64,000 nucleotides of DNA from assembly GCF_001613085.1 (NCBI RefSeq), contig NZ_BDBR01000019.1:1-64000 (forward strand), given 5' to 3'. The notes under the pieces are model-generated. The model had not been told where the DNA came from. It was given only the letters and a program-made list of their open reading frames with translations, and made no database searches. Origin of the DNA: Nocardia salmonicida NBRC 13393. GTDB taxonomy: Bacteria > Actinomycetota > Actinomycetes > Mycobacteriales > Mycobacteriaceae. This document shows positions 33,312 through 41,829 of this stretch, piece after piece; position 1 is the first letter of the stretch, and each line of letters begins with the position of its first letter. A program made the translations under genes and the position numbers.

Positions 33312-34229
33312 TCACGCAGAAGCGATGGACGCCTTCTCCAAGATCTCGCGAGCGAGCGCGGCGGTGGCGGACGGCGTCTTGCCGACCTTCACGCCTGCGG
33401 CCTCGAGCGCGTCCTGCTTGGCCTGCGCGGTACCGCCACCACTGGAGACGATGGCGCCGGCGTGGCCCATGGTCTTGCCCTCGGGCGCGGTGAAACCGGC
33501 GACGTAGCCGACGACCGGCTTGGTCACATTGGCCTTGATGTAGGCGGCCGCACGCTCTTCGGCGTCGCCACCGATCTCGCCGATCATGACGATGATCTTG
33601 GTCTCGGGGTCCTTCTCGAACGCCTCGATGGCGTCGATGTGGGTGGTGCCGATAACCGGGTCGCCGCCGATGCCGATCGCGGTCGAGAAACCGAAATCGC
33701 GCAGCTCGTACATCATCTGGTAGGTCAGGGTGCCCGACTTCGACACCAGGCCGATCGGGCCCTTGCCGGTGATGTTGTTCGGGGTGATGCCGACCAGCGC
33801 CTCGCCGGGGGTGATGATGCCGGGGCAGTTCGGGCCGATGATGCGGGTCTTCTCGCCCTTTTCGACGTTGTAGGCCCACGCGTAGGCGGAGTCCTGCACC
33901 GGGATGCCCTCGGTGATGACCACGAGCAGCGGGATCTCCGCGTCGATGGCCTCGATGATGGCGTCCTTGGAGAAGGCGGGCGGCACGAACGCGATGGAGG
34001 TGTCGGCGCCGGTCTTCTCGATCGCCTCGGCGACGGAGGCGAACACGGGCAGCTCGATCTCGTTGCCGTCTTTATCGGTGTGCTTGACCGTGGTCCCGGC
34101 CTTGCGCGCGTTCACGCCGCCGACGACGTTGGTGCCCGCCTTCAGCATCAGCGCGGTGTGCTTGGTGCCCTCGCCGCCGGTGATGCCCTGGACGATGACC
34201 TTGTTGTCCTTGTTCAGGAAGATGGACAT
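33312..34229 (-). CDS. sucD: Succinate-CoA ligase, alpha subunit
   Basis: A 305-aa alpha subunit: CoA-binding Rossmann domain at the start (VIVQGITGGEGTKHTALML; TGADTSIAFVPP) and the ligase domain with the phosphohistidine in MGHAGAIVSSGGGTAQ near residue 250. It works with SucC in the TCA cycle, converting succinyl-CoA to succinate with substrate-level phosphorylation. It follows sucC by 12 nt and is followed by a hairpin terminator. Confidence 0.97.
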   Translation of the reverse strand: MSIFLNKDNKVIVQGITGGEGTKHTALMLKAGTNVVGGVNARKAGTTVKHTDKDGNEIELPVFASVAEAIEKTGADTSIAFVPPAFSKDAIIEAIDAEIPLLVVITEGIPVQDSAYAWAYNVEKGEKTRIIGPNCPGIITPGEALVGITPNNITGKGPIGLVSKSGTLTYQMMYELRDFGFSTAIGIGGDPVIGTTHIDAIEAFEKDPETKIIVMIGEIGGDAEERAAAYIKANVTKPVVGYVAGFTAPEGKTMGHAGAIVSSGGGTAQAKQDALEAAGVKVGKTPSATAALAREILEKASIASA

Positions 34230-34241
34230 GTTTACGGTTCC

Positions 34242-35408
34242 TTACTTGGCTGCGGCGAGTTCGGCAGCCTTGTCGGCGCCTTCGTCCATGGTCTGGGCCA
34301 GCGTCACCAGCGGGTGATTGGCCTCGGCGAGGATGCGACGACCCTCTTCGACGTTGTTGCCGTCCAGGCGAACGACCAGCGGCTTGGTGGCCGCGGCACC
34401 GAGCACCTCGAGTGCGCCGACGATGCCGTTGGCGACCGCGTCGCACGCGGTGATGCCACCGAACACGTTGACGAACACGCTCTTGACCTGCGCGTCGCCC
34501 AGGATGACGTCCAGACCAGCGGCCATCACGGCAGCCGACGCGCCGCCGCCGATGTCGAGGAAGTTGGCCGGCTTCACGCCGCCGTGGTTCTCACCGGCGT
34601 AGGCGACGACGTCCAGGGTCGACATGACCAGACCGGCGCCGTTGCCGATGATGCCGACCTCACCGTCGAGCTTGACGTAGTTGAGGTCGTTTTCCTTGGC
34701 CTTGAGCTCGAGCGGGTCGGTCGCGTCGACGTCGGCGAACTCGAGGTGGTCGGGATGCCGGTACTCGGCGTTCTCGTCCAGGGTGACCTTGCCGTCGAGG
34801 GCGAGGATCTCGTCGGTGGGGGTGCGCACCAGCGGGTTGACCTCGACCAGGGTGGTGTCTTCGTTGATGAAGACCTCCCACAGCTTCTGGATGGTCACGG
34901 CCGCGGCGTCGAGCACGTCGGCGGGCAGGTGACCCTTCTCCGCGATCTCACGGGCGAAGGCCAGGTCGACACCCTTGACGGCGTCGACGGCGATCTTGGC
35001 GAGACGCTCGGGAGTCTTCTCCGCGACCTCTTCGATCTCCATGCCGCCCTCGACCGAACACATGGCCAGGTAGGTGCGGTTGGAACGGTCGAGCAGGAAG
35101 GAGATGTAGTACTCCTCCGCGATGTCCTTGGCCTCGGCGACCAGAAGCTTCTTGACGATGTGGCCCTTGATGTCGAGGCCGAGGATGTTCTGCGCGTGCG
35201 TGAACGCGTCGTCCGGAGTGGCCGCGTACTTGACGCCGCCAGCCTTGCCGCGGCCGCCCACCTTGACCTGCGCCTTGACCATCACAGGCTTGCCGATTTC
35301 CTCGGCAATGGCGCGTGCTTCTTCAGCCGTGTCGCAAACACGACCCTCGGACGAAGGCACTCCGTGCTTAACGAAGAGCTCCTTCGCCTGATATTCGAAG
35401 AGATCCAT
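34242..35408 (-). CDS. sucC: Succinate-CoA ligase, beta subunit
   Basis: The 388-aa beta subunit opens MDLFEYQAKELFVKHGVPSS, has the ATP-grasp nucleotide-binding region (KPVMVKAQVKVGGRGKAGGV), LVEVNPLVRTPTDEILALDG and a C-terminal CoA-ligase domain (NFLDIGGGASAAVM; FGGITACDAVANGI). It sets nucleotide specificity and pairs with SucD. First gene of sucCD and divergent from the M23 peptidase gene; matches Rv0951. Confidence 0.97.
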   Translation of the reverse strand: MDLFEYQAKELFVKHGVPSSEGRVCDTAEEARAIAEEIGKPVMVKAQVKVGGRGKAGGVKYAATPDDAFTHAQNILGLDIKGHIVKKLLVAEAKDIAEEYYISFLLDRSNRTYLAMCSVEGGMEIEEVAEKTPERLAKIAVDAVKGVDLAFAREIAEKGHLPADVLDAAAVTIQKLWEVFINEDTTLVEVNPLVRTPTDEILALDGKVTLDENAEYRHPDHLEFADVDATDPLELKAKENDLNYVKLDGEVGIIGNGAGLVMSTLDVVAYAGENHGGVKPANFLDIGGGASAAVMAAGLDVILGDAQVKSVFVNVFGGITACDAVANGIVGALEVLGAAATKPLVVRLDGNNVEEGRRILAEANHPLVTLAQTMDEGADKAAELAAAK

Positions 35409-35727
35409 GTACTCACCGTCTCGTCTGCGTTGCTATGACAACGTCTTTGTTGGCGGCCCGACGTCGGTAGCGGGTCGGATCGGACTGTAGCTAGTCACGG
35501 GGAGGGCTAAACGACCACGTTCATAGTAAGTGGCGCAGGTCACGACCCATAACGGGAGCCCCGGAAAACCGCTGGCCAAGGCTACTGGCGAGTAGTTTTT
35601 CGCCGTTTGCCCGCGCCTTGGCAGGTAGGGCCACCTAAAGCCCGGACACCCCGGCATCTACTACGTTATGTCGTCGACAGACCTCACCCGAGATGCCGGA
35701 AAACGGTGAGTTATTCCTCCGCGTTAC
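35409..35727. other. sucC / M23 peptidase divergent intergenic region
   Basis: Holds the sucC promoter; no gene seen. A c-di-AMP riboswitch, common before actinobacterial wall hydrolases, was looked for; its conserved core was not found. A direct repeat CAGGTCACGACAA/CAGGTCACGAC occurs further on at about 35819-35844. Confidence 0.4.
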
Positions 35728-35743
35728 GGTGACGAATGTCACA
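35728..35743 (+). promoter_or_regulatory. Candidate CRP/GlxR binding site
   Basis: GGTGACGAATGTCACA: half-sites GTGAC/GTCAC with the spacing of mycobacterial CRP consensus TGTGANNTNNGTCACA, one mismatch in the outer half-sites. It is 183 nt before the M23 peptidase start and 320 nt before sucC. Confidence 0.6.
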
Positions 35744-35925
35744 CACAGGTGTAGGTTTTCGACCAGCGCTTGCCACTCTGCAATCGCTTCGTTACCGTCA
35801 ATGCGGTCGAAGTCACAACCAGGTCACGACAACCAGGTCACGACTGGCAAGTCAGGACTGAGGAGGACGACAAGCTTGAGGTACTTCAGTACTCGCTTGG
35901 AACAGCTGGCGATTCGGTACGGCCG

Positions 35926-36966
35926 ATGAACCACCGCTCCACCCTTCCAGTCGAAAATCGCACCAGCTCCGACCGCCGTTACCGGTATGCCGACGAATAC
36001 ACGTCGCATCCGCAGACCCGTCGAGCCCCCGCCGCCGCATGGCCGCAGACCGACGATGCGTGGCGCGATCAGAACACCTGGTCCGACGACGCGGCATGGA
36101 CGCCCGCCGAGGACGAATGGACCGCGGACGAGTCCTATGACACCGGCACGTACGGCGCCGACTGGGCGCCCGTGGCCGAAGAGACCACCGCGGAAGAGCG
36201 GCCCGCGCCGCGCCGCGCCGAACGTCGCGGCGGCGCACACCGCGTCCCCGCGCCGCCCGCCGCGCTGAAGGGCCGCGCCGCGGTCATCGCCGTCGCCGCG
36301 GGCGCTGTTGTCGCCGCGGGTCAGGCGGCTATGGCCGATCCGGGCCAGCCCGCACACGGCATCGATTACGAGGCAGCGGGCCAGGTCCACGAGATCGCCG
36401 CCCAGTCGATGAGCACCGCCGACGTCGGCGACCCTGGCACCGGCGCTTCGCCGCAGGTACTCGACGCCACCGGCGTCGCCGACAAGAGCCATTTCGACGA
36501 CATCCTCGCCAAGGGCGCCAAGTTCGCCGAAGACCTCGCCGCCCAGGAATCCGCCAAGCTGCGGCCCCTGTTCACCAAGTTCACCTCGGGTAATTACACC
36601 TCCGGCTTCGGCGCCCGCTGGGGCGTCCAGCACCTCGGCATCGACGTCGCCGGCCCGATCGGCACCCCGATCTACGCGGTCGCCGACGGCACCATCATCG
36701 AAGCGGGCCCGGCCTCCGGTTTCGGCATGTGGGTCCGCGTCCTGCACGACGACGGCACCGTCACCATCTACGGCCACATCGACACCGCCACCGTCTCGCA
36801 GGGCGAGCGCGTGATGGCGGGCGACCAGATCGCCACCATGGGCAACCGCGGCTTCTCCACCGGCCCGCACTGCCACTTCGAGGTCTGGCTCAACGGCACC
36901 GACAAGATCGACCCGGTCCCGTGGCTCGCCACCCGCGGCATCAGCCTGGGCGCCCAGCGCGACTGA
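35926..36966 (+). CDS. Secreted M23-family peptidase (LytM-like)
   Basis: A 346-aa protein. The Trp/Asp/Glu-rich N-terminal ~115 residues are cytoplasmic-looking, then a hydrophobic segment (~122-140, AAVIAVAAGAVVAAGQAAMA) acts as anchor or late signal peptide. The C-terminal LytM domain (~225-340) has the metal ligands H of VQHLGIDVAG, YGHIDT and PHCHFEVW, so it is predicted catalytically competent. Homologues cleave peptidoglycan peptides or regulate such enzymes (Rv0950c is the positional match). The start at 35926 has no clear ribosome site; upstream in-frame codons reach 35770. A CRP-like site lies upstream. Confidence 0.86.
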   Translation: MNHRSTLPVENRTSSDRRYRYADEYTSHPQTRRAPAAAWPQTDDAWRDQNTWSDDAAWTPAEDEWTADESYDTGTYGADWAPVAEETTAEERPAPRRAERRGGAHRVPAPPAALKGRAAVIAVAAGAVVAAGQAAMADPGQPAHGIDYEAAGQVHEIAAQSMSTADVGDPGTGASPQVLDATGVADKSHFDDILAKGAKFAEDLAAQESAKLRPLFTKFTSGNYTSGFGARWGVQHLGIDVAGPIGTPIYAVADGTIIEAGPASGFGMWVRVLHDDGTVTIYGHIDTATVSQGERVMAGDQIATMGNRGFSTGPHCHFEVWLNGTDKIDPVPWLATRGISLGAQRD

Positions 36967-37039
36967 CGTGGCGTGAAGTCGCTTCTACGTGACCGGTAGC
37001 ACGCTTCCGCTCTGTCGGGGGTGGGGTTAGCGTTGCGGT

Positions 37040-38461
37040 ATGGCTGGTACGACGAAGTACACGCAGTTCATCGGGCTCGCACCGGAATTGGTGTGGGGTG
37101 TGCTCGGGGATCTCGAGCAGTGGCCGGAGTGGAATCCCGGAGTGCGATCGGTGCGGATGCACTCACCGCTCGCTGTCGGGGCCACCGGCGATTATCTGCC
37201 CAACGGGAACGTCTCGGCCCGGATCCACAGGCGGTTCGCAAAAGCGTTCACTGTCACCACCTTCGAACCGAATCGTGAGCTCGGGATCGAGCAGCCCGAA
37301 CCCGCGGGCACCATGTATCTCACCTGGCGGCTGACGCCCCGCGACGGTGGCACCGAGATCACCCAGGAACTCCGCTTCACCGGCCCCTCCGCCGGTGCGG
37401 CGCGCACTGTCGTTCGCCCCTTCATCGAAACCGATGCGCGCGTGAACTTCTCGCGCCTGGCCCGGCTGGCCGGACTCGCCCCCGTCGACAGCGCGCTGAA
37501 TGTCGTCATCGCGGGCGGTACCGGCGCACTCGGACTCCAGATCGCCGCCGATCTGACCTGCCGCGGACAGCGCGTCACCCTGCTGACCCGCCGCCGCAAC
37601 CCCGATCTCCCGTTCCGCCAGACCGAATGGGACGGCCGCTCGCTCGGCTCCTGGTCGGCCGAACTGCGCGAACCCGGTCGGCTCGCGGTGATCAACCTCG
37701 CCGGAAAGCTGGTCGACTGCAGGCCGACCGAACGCAATATCGCCGAATTGCGCTCCAGCCGAGTCGATTCCACCGCCGCTCTGGTCGCCGCCGCGGGCCT
37801 GCGCGACACCCCCGTCGACTACTGGGTGCAAGCCAGCACCACGGCCATCTGGTCGGACGCGGGCGAAACCCGGTGCACCGAAACAACTCCCCTCCCGGTC
37901 GGGCTCCCGCAGATGACCGGCGTGGCCCAGCCGTGGGAGGAGGCGTTCGATCCCGCGCGCGCCGCCCACTGGACGGTGCTGCGCACCTCCATCGTTCTCG
38001 ACCCCGACGCCCCCGCCCTCAGACGCCTCGGCCAGCTCACCAAGGCTGGTCTCGGCGGCCGCGTCGGCCCCGGCGATCAGTGGTTCAGCTGGATCCATAT
38101 CGAGGACTGGCTGGCCATCGTCCGAACCTGCCTCGGCCTCGACCCGACCGTCGCCCTCCCCGACGGCATCCTCGTCGCCGCCACCGCATTCCCGGTCCGC
38201 AACGCCGAACTCATGGCCACTCTCCGCCGAATCCTGCACCGTCCCGCATCACCCCCCACCCCCTCGGCGATCCTGAAGATAGGCGCGGTAGCCCTGCGCA
38301 CCGACCCGGCCCTCGGCCTCACCGGCCGACACGCCACCTCCGAAGTCCTCCACAGGGCAGGCTTCGAGTTCCGCTACCCCACCCTCGACGAAGCCCTGAC
38401 AGACCTGCTCGGTTCCGCCTCACCGCGTATTCCGGGTGCCGTCCGGGAGCTCGACCGTTAG
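37040..38461 (+). CDS. SRPBCC (polyketide cyclase-like) / TIGR01777 SDR epimerase fusion
   Basis: A 473-aa fusion. Residues ~1-145 are an SRPBCC ligand-binding fold (TKYTQFIGLAPELVWGVLGD; FEPNRELGIEQPEPAGTMYL). Residues ~153-465 are an extended SDR of the SDR39U1/TIGR01777 group, with the NAD(P)-binding VVIAGGTGALGLQIAADL, NLAGKLVD and a C-terminal hydrophobic region. Members are nucleotide-sugar-epimerase-like; substrates are unknown. TAGCGT six nt before the ATG suggests a leaderless mRNA. Fusion of a lipid-binding fold to the reductase hints at a hydrophobic substrate (inference). Confidence 0.82.
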   Translation: MAGTTKYTQFIGLAPELVWGVLGDLEQWPEWNPGVRSVRMHSPLAVGATGDYLPNGNVSARIHRRFAKAFTVTTFEPNRELGIEQPEPAGTMYLTWRLTPRDGGTEITQELRFTGPSAGAARTVVRPFIETDARVNFSRLARLAGLAPVDSALNVVIAGGTGALGLQIAADLTCRGQRVTLLTRRRNPDLPFRQTEWDGRSLGSWSAELREPGRLAVINLAGKLVDCRPTERNIAELRSSRVDSTAALVAAAGLRDTPVDYWVQASTTAIWSDAGETRCTETTPLPVGLPQMTGVAQPWEEAFDPARAAHWTVLRTSIVLDPDAPALRRLGQLTKAGLGGRVGPGDQWFSWIHIEDWLAIVRTCLGLDPTVALPDGILVAATAFPVRNAELMATLRRILHRPASPPTPSAILKIGAVALRTDPALGLTGRHATSEVLHRAGFEFRYPTLDEALTDLLGSASPRIPGAVRELDR

Positions 38462-38475
38462 GTTGCCCAACCACC

Positions 38476-41058
38476 TCACAACTTCACAATGGTCCGACTG
38501 AATTGCGGAATCAGCCGGATCTTGCCGGCGGACCCGAAGTCGATGGTCACCGTAGCCAACGGACCCACACCATCGGCCGCGACAACCCGCCCCAACCCAT
38601 ACTTGTCGTCGGTGACGCGATCGCCCACGGCCAGCACCAACTCCGTGTTGTTGCGCTTCACCGCACCGCCCGGCGCCGGCCTGCGCTCGCCGGATCCCCC
38701 ACGCACTCCGGGCCGCTGATCCCACCCGTTCCCACTGGTCCAGTCCCGATCGAAGCCGCTGTCCTCACCCCGACGCCGCCCCCGCTGCACCGGTGAGATC
38801 ACCGGCTCCAGCCTGCGCCAATCCAGCAGATGCTGCGGAATCTCCTGCAGGAAACGCGATTCCGGGTTGGACACCGGCTGCCCCCACCCCGACCGCACCA
38901 CCGCGCGCGAAAGATAGAGCCGCTGCCGCGCCCGCGTGATCCCCACATAGGCCAACCGGCGTTCCTCGGCGAGCTCGTTCGGATCACCCAGCGCCCGCAT
39001 GTGCGGGAACTGCCCGTCCTCCCAACCGGTGACGAACACCACCGGGAATTCCAGCCCCTTGGCCGTGTGCAGCGTCATCATGGTGACCACACCCGTGCCC
39101 TCGTCCGGGATCTGATCGGTATCGGCGACCAAGGACACCCGCTCGAGGAAAGCCGCCAGCGATCCCGGCTCGGGCTCACCGTCGCCCGCCTCCGGCACCA
39201 GCCCTTCCTCGCGCGCCGCCTCGGCATTGTTGAACGCCTCGGAACTGAATTCGCGTGCGACGCTGACCAATTCGTTGAGGTTGTCGAGCCGGGCGCCGTC
39301 TTGCGGATCGTCGGAGGCTTCCAGTTCGCCGCGATATCCGGTGCGGTCGAGCACCGCCTCGACCACGTTGCCCACATCGGGGTAGTCGCTGTCGGCTCGC
39401 TTGCCTGCCACCCGAATCTCGTCGAGCAGATCGAGGAATCCCGCGATGGCCCGCTGCGCACGGGTATTCAGCAACGCGACCTTGCCATCGGCAGCGTCAC
39501 GCAGCGCCGCGGCGAAACCGATACCGCGCTGTTCGGCGTGCACCGCCACGCACGCCTCCGCCCGATCGCCGATCCCGCGACGCGGCGTATTGAGAATGCG
39601 GCGCACACTCACCGCGTCCTCGGGATTCTCCAGCACGCGCAGGTATGCCACCACGTCACGCACTTCTTTGCGCTCGTAGAACCGCACGCCACCGACGACC
39701 TTGTACGGCAGGCCCATTCGGATGAAGATCTCTTCCAGCGCACGCGAATTGTTGTTGGTGCGATAGAACACCGCCACGTCGCCGTAGTTGGCATCGCCCG
39801 TGTCGACGAGCCGGTCGATTTCCTTGGCGACGAAGGAGGCTTCGTCGTGTTCGTTGTCGGCGACGTAGCCGGTGATCAGTTCACCCTCGCCGGAATCGGT
39901 CCACAGTTTCTTCTCGCGCCTGCCCTCGTTACGCGAGATCACCGCGTTGGCGGCGGACAGAATGTGCTGGGTGGAGCGGTAGTTCTGCTCCAGCAGAATG
40001 GTTTCCGCATCCGGGAAGTCGCGTTCGAATTCCTCGATGTTGCGGATCGTGGCGCCACGGAACGCGTAAATCGACTGGTCTGCGTCACCGACCACGCACA
40101 ACTCGCTCGGCTCGACCGCCTGTTCCTCCGACTCGCTGTGATGCCCGACCAACTCACGCACGAGCACGTACTGGGCGTGGTTGGTGTCCTGGTACTCGTC
40201 GACCAGCACATGCCGGAACCGGCGCCGGTAGTACTCGGCCACCTGCGGATGGTTCTGCAGCAGCGCCACGGTCTCGCCGATCAGATCGTCGAAGTCCATC
40301 GCGTTGGCTGTGCGCAACCGCCGCTGGTACTCGGCGTAGACCCTGGCGACCAGAGCGGGCAGTTCCGTGTCGTCGGCTTCGGCGTCGGCGGCGGCCTTTT
40401 CCGGACCGATCAGTTCGTTCTTCAGATTCGAAATGGCCGTCGACAGCAACCGCGCGGAATACTTCTTCGTGTCGATCTCGAAATCGCGGCTGATCATCGT
40501 CAGCAAACGACGCGAATCATCCGCGTCGTAGATCGAGAAATTCGAATTCAAGCCGGGCAGCAGCGCCGCCTGCATCCGCAGAATGCGCACGCAGCTGGAA
40601 TGGAAGGTCGACACCCACATGCTGGTCGCGCGCGGACCGACCAGCCCGGCGACGCGTTCGCGCATCTCGGCGGCGGCCTTGTTGGTGAAGGTGATGGCCA
40701 GGATCTCGCCGGTGCGCACACCCCGCGCCGCGAGCAGATACGCGATTCGACGGGTGAGCACCGCGGTCTTGCCCGAGCCGGCGCCCGCCACGATCAGCAG
40801 CGGGGACCCCGCGTGCATCACCGCGGCACGCTGGGGCGGGTTGAGCCCGTCGAGCAGTCGCTCGATCTCCTCGGCGCGCTGCTGTTCGCGCTCCTGGCGG
40901 CGCTGGGACTGTTCGGCGCTGTTCCTGGCCGCCGCCTGAGCCAGCGCGGACGCACCGCTTCCACCACCGTCCGCAGGCGGTAGCGCGGCACCGCTCGGCG
41001 CGGGCGCCGGTTCGCTGGGATCGGTGGCTGAGGCGTGGGGAGCGACCGTGATGTCCAT
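38476..41058 (-). CDS. pcrA: UvrD/PcrA-type DNA helicase
   Basis: An 860-aa SF1A helicase: Walker A AGAGSGKTAVLTRRIAYLL, Walker B DEYQDTNHAQY, VVGDADQSIYAFRGA, LLEQNYRST, VMTLHTAKGLEFPVVFV-type motif V and YVGITRARQRLYL. It unwinds DNA in repair and removes proteins from DNA; Mtb UvrD1 (Rv0949) is the positional match. The Arg/Glu/Gln-rich N-terminal extension (~1-60) and the C-terminal Tudor-like region (VLAVGDRVTDDKYGLGRVVA) that binds RNA polymerase in PcrA are both present. The stop lies close to the SDR gene end in convergent orientation. Confidence 0.95.
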   Translation of the reverse strand: MDITVAPHASATDPSEPAPAPSGAALPPADGGGSGASALAQAAARNSAEQSQRRQEREQQRAEEIERLLDGLNPPQRAAVMHAGSPLLIVAGAGSGKTAVLTRRIAYLLAARGVRTGEILAITFTNKAAAEMRERVAGLVGPRATSMWVSTFHSSCVRILRMQAALLPGLNSNFSIYDADDSRRLLTMISRDFEIDTKKYSARLLSTAISNLKNELIGPEKAAADAEADDTELPALVARVYAEYQRRLRTANAMDFDDLIGETVALLQNHPQVAEYYRRRFRHVLVDEYQDTNHAQYVLVRELVGHHSESEEQAVEPSELCVVGDADQSIYAFRGATIRNIEEFERDFPDAETILLEQNYRSTQHILSAANAVISRNEGRREKKLWTDSGEGELITGYVADNEHDEASFVAKEIDRLVDTGDANYGDVAVFYRTNNNSRALEEIFIRMGLPYKVVGGVRFYERKEVRDVVAYLRVLENPEDAVSVRRILNTPRRGIGDRAEACVAVHAEQRGIGFAAALRDAADGKVALLNTRAQRAIAGFLDLLDEIRVAGKRADSDYPDVGNVVEAVLDRTGYRGELEASDDPQDGARLDNLNELVSVAREFSSEAFNNAEAAREEGLVPEAGDGEPEPGSLAAFLERVSLVADTDQIPDEGTGVVTMMTLHTAKGLEFPVVFVTGWEDGQFPHMRALGDPNELAEERRLAYVGITRARQRLYLSRAVVRSGWGQPVSNPESRFLQEIPQHLLDWRRLEPVISPVQRGRRRGEDSGFDRDWTSGNGWDQRPGVRGGSGERRPAPGGAVKRNNTELVLAVGDRVTDDKYGLGRVVAADGVGPLATVTIDFGSAGKIRLIPQFSRTIVKL

Positions 41059-41431
41059 CGTCTGTCCACGCTACCGGCGGCCACCGACAAGCCGCGAACC
41101 GCGGCCGCCGAGGTGGCCGGCAGGCGGCAGCTCGGCAAACTACGGGTGAACTCGACCAGGTAGGCGCGAGCAGCGCTGGTGAACGTTCTCAGCGAATTCA
41201 CAAACTGAACTGTTTTGCCTACCTAGCGCCCCATGGCAGACTGGGCGACATGGTCAGCGCTTCTCCGCATGCCCGGATCGGAGGCCGATCCGATATCGTG
41301 GCGGCGAGTACGACTTGTGTGTACTCCCGGGGGATCATGTACCGCCCATCGGGAAAGTTTCAGGGTGACGGAACAGATCGGGTAACAGGCCGTTCGGTTT
41401 GACCGATCCAAGTTCTGACACGAGGAGATGA
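41059..41431. other. Intergenic region between helicase and chorismate mutase
   Basis: About 370 nt holding divergent promoters. Apart from TAGCGT nine nt before the pcrA start, I see no gene, hairpin or repeat worth calling. Confidence 0.4.
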
Positions 41432-41728
41432 ATGATGAGCACCCCCGCTACGACCACCGGCTCCGATTCGGCCTTGCCGCAGTCCGAAGCCGAGATCGAC
41501 AAGCTCCGCCTCGAGATCGATCAGCTCGATGCCACGATCCTCGCCGCGATCAAACGCCGCAGCGAAATTTCCCGGATCATCGGCCGCACCCGCATGGCTT
41601 CCGGCGGTACGCGCCTGGTCCACAGCCGTGAGATGAAGGTGCTCGAGCGCTTCAGTGAGCTCGGCCAGGAGGGCCACACCCTCGCCATGCTCCTGCTCCG
41701 CCTCGGCCGCGGCCGACTCGGCCGCTAG
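41432..41728 (+). CDS. Chorismate mutase, AroQ class delta
   Basis: A 98-aa (or 97-aa) intracellular chorismate mutase: EIDKLRLEIDQLDATILAAI, KRRSEISRIIG and a helical C-terminus ending in Arg. It converts chorismate to prephenate for Phe and Tyr. The small class-delta enzymes of actinobacteria are weak alone and are activated by DAHP synthase; Rv0948c is the match. GAGGAG lies just upstream of two successive ATGs (41432 and 41435). A textbook terminator follows. Confidence 0.93.
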   Translation: MMSTPATTTGSDSALPQSEAEIDKLRLEIDQLDATILAAIKRRSEISRIIGRTRMASGGTRLVHSREMKVLERFSELGQEGHTLAMLLLRLGRGRLGR

Positions 41729-41780
41729 CCCCAGACCACAGACCTCGCGGCGGACCAGCCAGTTCGCCGCTTCCGAAAAG

Positions 41781-41821
41781 CCGCCCCGGGTGCGACACCA
41801 TCCCCGGGGCGGTTATTTTTT
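41781..41821 (+). terminator. Intrinsic terminator after chorismate mutase
   Basis: CCGCCCCGGG, 12-nt loop, CCCGGGGCGG, then TTATTTTTT. The best U-run terminator in the window. Confidence 0.93.
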
Positions 41822-41829
41822 CGCCCGGC

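Noticed and set aside
33462..35438. 658-aa ORF antisense to sucCD
   Set aside because: Same: composition bias and no motifs, opposite two unambiguous genes.
35640..35925. c-di-AMP riboswitch before the M23 gene
   Set aside because: Known before actinobacterial wall hydrolases, but I do not find the conserved core.
38830..40983. 717-aa ORF antisense to the helicase
   Set aside because: Shadow of the UvrD/PcrA gene.
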